DNA of 6,228 nucleotides from Thermoplasmatota archaeon. Its GTDB lineage: Archaea; Thermoplasmatota; Penumbrarchaeia; Penumbrarchaeales; Penumbrarchaeaceae. Where the stretch lies: assembly GCA_030591285.1 (NCBI GenBank), contig JAUVBH010000103.1:1-6228 (forward strand). Direction: 5' to 3'. The position numbers were made by a program, and so were the translations under genes. The notes beneath the pieces were generated by a model that had not been told where the DNA came from, did no database searches, and was given only the letters and a program-made list of their open reading frames with translations. This document shows, in pieces, positions 1 through 3,467 of this stretch. Positions within the stretch are counted from its first letter, which is position 1; each line of letters begins with the position of its first letter.

Positions 1-867
1 ATTGATGGCGATGGCGACATTGATGTCGCTGTTACAGCCTATACTGCTGGTCAGGTCCTATGGTTCGAGAATACCGGTGATCCAAAAGCTATCTGGGAAG
101 CCCATTACGTTGGATCAATGACATATATAAATGGTGTCGGCGTGGCGGATCTGGACGAAGACGGGATAATGGAGATCGTTGTATCACCTGGATATTACTA
201 TTCGAACTCGATCAGAATGTTCCACACGAGCAATCCAACCGGATCATGGAGCAGTCATGCGATCTCATCATCCGTATCATATTGCGGCGTTATCAATATG
301 ACCGATATGAACAATGATGGTCATGTTGACATTATCGTTCCAGTAAACGGTTGGTCAGGCTCGGCTCAGGTCTACAGGAATCCGTTGCCTGCAAATCCAA
401 AGACATCATCATGGCAGGCCATCAGTGCGATCAGTGGTCTCAGCTATCCTCAAGAAGCGGTCCCCTTCGACATTGACAATAATGGAGTTCTTGATCTTGT
501 GGCCACTTCGAACTATGGGCCGATCAAATGGGGAAAGGCTCCGAACAATGCTAATTCAACTGGTGGTTGGCAAAGTTTCGATATCTCTTCCACGAATAAT
601 CCACAATATCCCTGGGGGATCGAGGTTGCTGATGTTGATCATGATGGATTTGCAGATGTTTTCGTTACTGCAAAATATAGATGGGACTATTCATGGTCCA
701 ACGCAAAGGGCCTATATTGGTTCGAAGAACCCGATGATAACACAAAAAGATGGCAAAAAAGGAACCTGGACACAACCATGAGGGATACTTATGGGGTGGC
801 GGTTTCTGATCTTGACAATAATGGGGTTGTTGAGATATTTGCTCTATCCTACAGGGACCATTCTTTC
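1..867 (+). repeat. Six FG-GAP/VCBS propeller repeats of gene 1
   Basis: Six copies of the pattern D-x-D-x-D/N-G-x-x-D/E followed by a hydrophobic strand recur every 50-60 residues, for example DLDEDGIME (residue 50), DMNNDGHVD (102), DIDNNGVLD (157), DVDHDGFAD (211) and DLDNNGVVE (270). Blades end in aromatic strands such as VLWFEN and LYWFEEP. In the FG-GAP/VCBS family these loops bind calcium between strands of a beta-propeller blade. Six is fewer than a full seven-blade ring, because the repeat series is cut by the window edge. These six match the last six repeats of gene 2 one for one. Confidence 0.88.
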
Positions 868-3231
868 AAGGTATCCAGACCAACTCTTGAATACCCATCG
901 AACATCGCTATTGACCTTGGTAATGACGGGGTCAATGATTGGACATGGTCAGGGACCTTGAGAGGTATAACAGATGTAGATTTCGGGGATGAGCTTCAAT
1001 ATGTCCTCGATAACAAACCGATCGGTACATCGGTCACGGTGGATAGTTACGGTAACAAGATGATGACAATACCCATATATTTGAGAACATCCACCAGGGG
1101 TAGATTGACAGGATATGGATTCGAAGCCCGTTATAATGTGACCTTCGAAATAGACAATGGAGGCCAACTGAAAAGAGAATTAACTAGGATAATTCCTGAT
1201 CATGACGATCCAACCGATCCGTTGCTGAGAGTATATGTTCTTTTCAAGGGAAGGACCGAAGGAACTGCATTTATTTCAGATATGAGTGTTGAGTATAACG
1301 CTCCACCGAAACTCAAAGCTGCATTACCAACTAAATTGACCGTTAATGAAGACTCCTTGAAAAGGAACGTTCTGGACCTATCAAAATATTTCACCGATGA
1401 CTATGACCCTGCTCATATGTTGAATTACAGGGCCAGAGTAGTTGGTTCCAACAGTGACAAGATCGATGTCTACATTGAAAATGGAGCCAATGTAACTCTG
1501 GATTCCACCATCACTCAGGATTTTGACAGGGAAGCTTATGTTGAGTTCGTAATCAAGGATAATGGCGGTCCAGGTGGAGTTCCTCCAAGACAGATGATCA
1601 CAAACCGGATAAAGATCGATGTCATCCCTGTGGATGACCCACCGGTTTTGGGAAATGATACCATCGATCCTAAGTACACTGGGTTTGAGGGAGAAGAGGT
1701 CTTGGTAGCAGATCTCAATGGTCTGAACCTGTTCTTTGATCCCGATGATCCGCTGGGATACGGTCTGAGATATTTCCCCATAATAGATTTCGAGAAGAAC
1801 TATCCACAGGACCTCTCTGGTGTATCTGTCCGTTTGAAGGACAAGAGACTATATGTGAAGAGCACAGGGGATTGGTATGGACTGAATATACCATTGAGAA
1901 TATATGGATATGACAAGCAGGACGTAAACCTTCTGCAGGACCCATATCATACTGCGACCATCGACATCATGAATGTCAATGATCCACCAATTTTCGGCGA
2001 GATCCCGTCGGTAACTGTGACCGAGGATATCAGGTTGAACAACATCCTGGATATGGCACCCTACGTTGAGGACATTGATACCGCACCCCTCCAGCTTGTT
2101 TATCACATTGTATCTCAAACAAATGCGACACACTACAAGGTTGAACAAGATGATGAGGACCGAAGCAAGATCCATGTATCTCCCAGAACAGACAACTGGT
2201 ATGGAATTGTGGATGTAGAGGTATTGGTGACCGATGGCGAATATACTGACACCAGTTCATTCAGAATATTCGTGGAACCAGAGAATGACCTTCCTTCCAT
2301 CATCATCAAGGATCCAATTGAAGATAGATCGATCTATGAGACCGAATTTTCCATTGTAGGGGAAGCCTATGATGTTGAAGGAGTCCAAAAGGTAGAGGTA
2401 TTCTTCGATAATGAGTGGACCGAGACCATGGGAAAGAACACATGGGGAATAACTCTCATCACCCCAGTTGTGACAAAGATAACACCAAATGTTGCTATCC
2501 AGGTCAAGGTGACAGATACAGACGGCAGAGTAGCATACGGTTATGTGAATGTGACCATACACCCGGCTCCAATTCCAATAGACCCAGACTACGATAATGA
2601 TGGGGTCCTTAACTGGGAAGATTGGTTCCCGAACGATCCATCTGAGCAATTAGATTCAGATGGGGATGGGGTTGGAGATTATAATGATAAATTCCCCTAT
2701 GACGCAGAATGGTCAAAGGATTCTGATGGAGACGGTATTCCTGATGAAGGAGACGACAAAATATTTGATCCTGACCAAAGACCAATATCTACAGATACTA
2801 CCATCAATAAGATCGAACAGGATAAGACCAACTACACGATCCCGGTCATCCTTCTCATCATCTGTCTTTTGGTATTGATACTTGCAGTGATGTCCCTTGT
2901 GTTGTTCATCAACAAAAGGAATGCTTCCTTGGATCCCAGAAAAACTATTGAATACTACAAGAAGATGGAAAAGAGGAAGGAACTCTATCGCAGGATCAGC
3001 GGTCGTGATAAGCTGGAGAAAGCTTTGGAGAAAATGCAGATGAAGGATATGGGCAAACAGAACCCAACCCTGCCACATGGATTTGCACCAATGCCAATGC
3101 CAACCAGATCAGGTGCTCTTCCACCACCGGGTCCAAGAGGACAGCCGATGCCTGTGAGGCAGCTTCCACCACCACCTCAGGGTGCACAAAGGATGCCTCC
3201 ACCACCGATCAGACCTCATCAAAGAAGATAG
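1..3231 (+). CDS. Giant membrane-anchored surface protein, FG-GAP propeller plus cadherin-like stalk (5' partial)
   Basis: The frame is open from base 1, so the true start lies upstream; 1076 residues are visible, ending at TAG 3229-3231. Residue order: six Asp-rich FG-GAP/VCBS calcium loops (1-289, loops at about 1, 50, 102, 157, 211, 270); a module opening NIAIDLGNDG (300-432); three cadherin-like domains joined by VDDPP, VNDPP and ENDLP linkers (436-762); an Ig-like domain (764-856); thrombospondin type-3-like repeats such as DSDGDGVGD (861-924); one transmembrane helix (945-970); a Lys/Arg/Glu-rich helical segment (972-1019); and a Pro-rich tail (1021-1073). The order predicts an outside N-terminus, a calcium-stiffened stalk and a short cytoplasmic tail. 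Several N-X-S/T sequons could be glycosylated. Likely role is adhesion or matrix binding; the ligand is unknown. By alignment with the downstream paralogue about 617 N-terminal residues are missing. The coding call is secure, the function is inferred. Confidence 0.93.
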   Translation: MDGDGDIDVAVTAYTAGQVLWFENTGDPKAIWEAHYVGSMTYINGVGVADLDEDGIMEIVVSPGYYYSNSIRMFHTSNPTGSWSSHAISSSVSYCGVINMTDMNNDGHVDIIVPVNGWSGSAQVYRNPLPANPKTSSWQAISAISGLSYPQEAVPFDIDNNGVLDLVATSNYGPIKWGKAPNNANSTGGWQSFDISSTNNPQYPWGIEVADVDHDGFADVFVTAKYRWDYSWSNAKGLYWFEEPDDNTKRWQKRNLDTTMRDTYGVAVSDLDNNGVVEIFALSYRDHSFKVSRPTLEYPSNIAIDLGNDGVNDWTWSGTLRGITDVDFGDELQYVLDNKPIGTSVTVDSYGNKMMTIPIYLRTSTRGRLTGYGFEARYNVTFEIDNGGQLKRELTRIIPDHDDPTDPLLRVYVLFKGRTEGTAFISDMSVEYNAPPKLKAALPTKLTVNEDSLKRNVLDLSKYFTDDYDPAHMLNYRARVVGSNSDKIDVYIENGANVTLDSTITQDFDREAYVEFVIKDNGGPGGVPPRQMITNRIKIDVIPVDDPPVLGNDTIDPKYTGFEGEEVLVADLNGLNLFFDPDDPLGYGLRYFPIIDFEKNYPQDLSGVSVRLKDKRLYVKSTGDWYGLNIPLRIYGYDKQDVNLLQDPYHTATIDIMNVNDPPIFGEIPSVTVTEDIRLNNILDMAPYVEDIDTAPLQLVYHIVSQTNATHYKVEQDDEDRSKIHVSPRTDNWYGIVDVEVLVTDGEYTDTSSFRIFVEPENDLPSIIIKDPIEDRSIYETEFSIVGEAYDVEGVQKVEVFFDNEWTETMGKNTWGITLITPVVTKITPNVAIQVKVTDTDGRVAYGYVNVTIHPAPIPIDPDYDNDGVLNWEDWFPNDPSEQLDSDGDGVGDYNDKFPYDAEWSKDSDGDGIPDEGDDKIFDPDQRPISTDTTINKIEQDKTNYTIPVILLIICLLVLILAVMSLVLFINKRNASLDPRKTIEYYKKMEKRKELYRRISGRDKLEKALEKMQMKDMGKQNPTLPHGFAPMPMPTRSGALPPPGPRGQPMPVRQLPPPPQGAQRMPPPPIRPHQRR
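898..1296 (+). other. Post-propeller IDLGNDG module of gene 1
   Basis: Residues 300-432 form a beta-rich stretch starting SNIAIDLGNDG, with DWTWSG shortly after and a long run of alternating hydrophobic strands. Two similar starts exist in gene 2: YLDLGVDGNKEWEYQG before its propellers and NVALDVGAD at the window edge. The shared pattern is [IL]D[LV]GxD, then W-x-x-x-G in the two complete copies. I do not recognise a named family. A jelly-roll or other beta-sandwich ligand-binding fold is plausible but is inference only. Confidence 0.5.
1306..2286 (+). repeat. Three cadherin-like domains (stalk of gene 1)
   Basis: Residues about 436-547, 548-661 and 662-762 each begin with a hydrophobic strand and an acidic turn (TVNEDSL, FEGEEVL, TVTEDIR). 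Each continues with a segment of the type LDLSKYFTDDYDP, LNLFFDPDDP or LDMAPYVEDIDT, and ends in a strand followed by VDDPP, VNDPP or ENDLP. This layout, with an N-D-x-P style linker between domains, is typical of prokaryotic cadherin-like (CADG) repeats, where the linker acids coordinate calcium and rigidify a rod. Strand assignment is by eye. Confidence 0.72.
2581..2772 (+). repeat. Thrombospondin type-3-like calcium repeats
   Basis: Residues 861-924 contain three Asp-rich units: DPDYDNDGVLNWEDWFPND, then DSDGDGVGDYNDKFPYD, then DSDGDGIPDEGDD. The D-x-D-x-D-G-x-x-D core and the FPxD spacing match thrombospondin type-3-like repeats, which wrap calcium ions in a compact rod. They sit directly outside the membrane helix, a common place for such repeats in archaeal surface proteins. 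They differ from the propeller loops upstream in being packed about 20 residues apart instead of 50-60. Confidence 0.85.
2833..2910 (+). other. C-terminal transmembrane helix of gene 1
   Basis: Residues 945-970 are an uninterrupted run of Ile, Leu, Val, Ala, Met and Phe with single Cys and Ser residues, flanked outside by DKTNYTIP and inside by NKRN. The positive charge on the C-terminal side fits an outside-N, inside-C orientation. I see no archaeosortase-type PGF signal before it, so the helix should stay in place as the anchor. Confidence 0.9.
3059..3228 (+). other. Proline-rich basic cytoplasmic tail of gene 1
   Basis: The last 56 residues hold 20 prolines, including one PPP and two PPPP runs, with seven Arg and no Asp or Glu. 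The nucleotide sequence shows repeated CCACCACC blocks. It follows a charged, probably helical juxtamembrane segment (YYKKMEKRKELYRRISGRDK). A tail of this kind is expected to be disordered and could dock a cytoplasmic partner, but no partner is visible here. Confidence 0.8.
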
Positions 3232-3258
3232 ATCATTTTGACTTTGGCTCTTAACCGA

Positions 3259-3300
3259 ACGGGGTTATCAAAACTAACCCCGTATTTTTTATTTTTTTCT
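3259..3300 (+). terminator. Hairpin plus T-rich terminator after gene 1
   Basis: A perfect 9-bp inverted repeat, ACGGGGTTA (3259-3267) and TAACCCCGT (3275-3283), with a 7-nt loop is followed by a T-rich run (3284-3300) interrupted by single A bases. It starts 27 bases after the gene 1 stop. Archaeal termination depends mainly on the T tract, which is strong here. The element should separate gene 1 transcription from gene 2. Confidence 0.85.
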
Positions 3301-3339
3301 CCCTTTCATGTATATCTGGACCTTAGAGTCCAAACATAG

Positions 3340-3370
3340 TTTTCATAGAAAGATTTATACCTTATGAAAA
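3340..3370 (+). promoter_or_regulatory. BRE/TATA promoter of gene 2 inside an inverted repeat
   Basis: GAAAGA (3348-3353) followed by TTTATA (3354-3359) fits an archaeal BRE plus TATA box. It would place the transcript start near 3380-3385 and give a leader of roughly 85 nt. A perfect 8-bp inverted repeat, TTTTCATA (3340-3347) and TATGAAAA (3363-3370), brackets the box, centred within two bases of it, which looks like a repressor operator overlapping the TBP site. The promoter call is moderately supported; the operator is inference. Confidence 0.6.
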
Positions 3371-3386
3371 AAGGAAGTCTAGATAA

Positions 3387-3395
3387 TATATATAA
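3387..3395 (+). promoter_or_regulatory. Alternative TATA box for gene 2
   Basis: TATATATAA lies about 30 bp downstream of the first TATA box. Used alone it would start the transcript near 3412-3420, just at the foot of the leader hairpin. Its upstream flank is a weaker BRE than the one at 3348, so I rank it second. It might equally be AT-rich sequence at the start region of the first promoter. Confidence 0.3.
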
Positions 3396-3418
3396 CGTAC
3401 AATATATGCAATGCTGTT

Positions 3419-3443
3419 CCGGTCTAGAAACTTTCTAGATCGG
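3419..3443 (+). promoter_or_regulatory. Strong hairpin in the 5' leader of gene 2
   Basis: CCGGTCTAGAA (3419-3429) pairs with TTCTAGATCGG (3433-3443) around the triloop ACT. This gives 11 pairs, ten Watson-Crick and one G-U (3422 with 3440). It has no T tract after it, so it is not a terminator. It ends 13 nt before the Shine-Dalgarno. It may stabilise the leader, pause the polymerase or control translation, and as DNA it is also a near-perfect palindrome that a dimeric regulator could bind. Confidence 0.55.
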
Positions 3444-3462
3444 TCCAGTAACCTCTGGAGGT
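3444..3462 (+). promoter_or_regulatory. Shine-Dalgarno GGAGGT with self-pairing flank
   Basis: GGAGGT (3457-3462) lies 5 nt before ATG 3468 and fixes that start. Sequence just upstream can mask it in two exclusive ways: TCCAG (3444-3448) with CTGGA (3455-3459) over a 6-nt loop, or AACCTC (3450-3455) with GAGGTT (3458-3463), which leaves only two bases in the loop and so would need to open at its tip. The ribosome site is clear; the masking is a prediction from pairing only. Confidence 0.7.
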
Positions 3463-3467
3463 TTCTA

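Noticed and set aside
425..781. Overlapping + strand frame of 118 codons inside gene 1
   Set aside because: It runs out of frame through clear propeller repeats and shows no domain of its own.
2257..2649. Reverse-strand open frame of 130 codons, and the other minus-strand frames
   Set aside because: They lie wholly opposite well-supported coding sequence, have no recognisable domains, and have odd amino acid composition typical of antisense shadows.
118..3231. ATG at 118 as the start of gene 1
   Set aside because: The frame stays open to base 1, and the upstream codons encode a propeller calcium loop and the WFEN strand that match gene 2, so the gene is simply cut by the window edge.
3317..3332. 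TGGAC/GTCCA inverted repeat upstream of the promoter
   Set aside because: Only five pairs with a 6-nt loop and no link to the TATA box; expected by chance.
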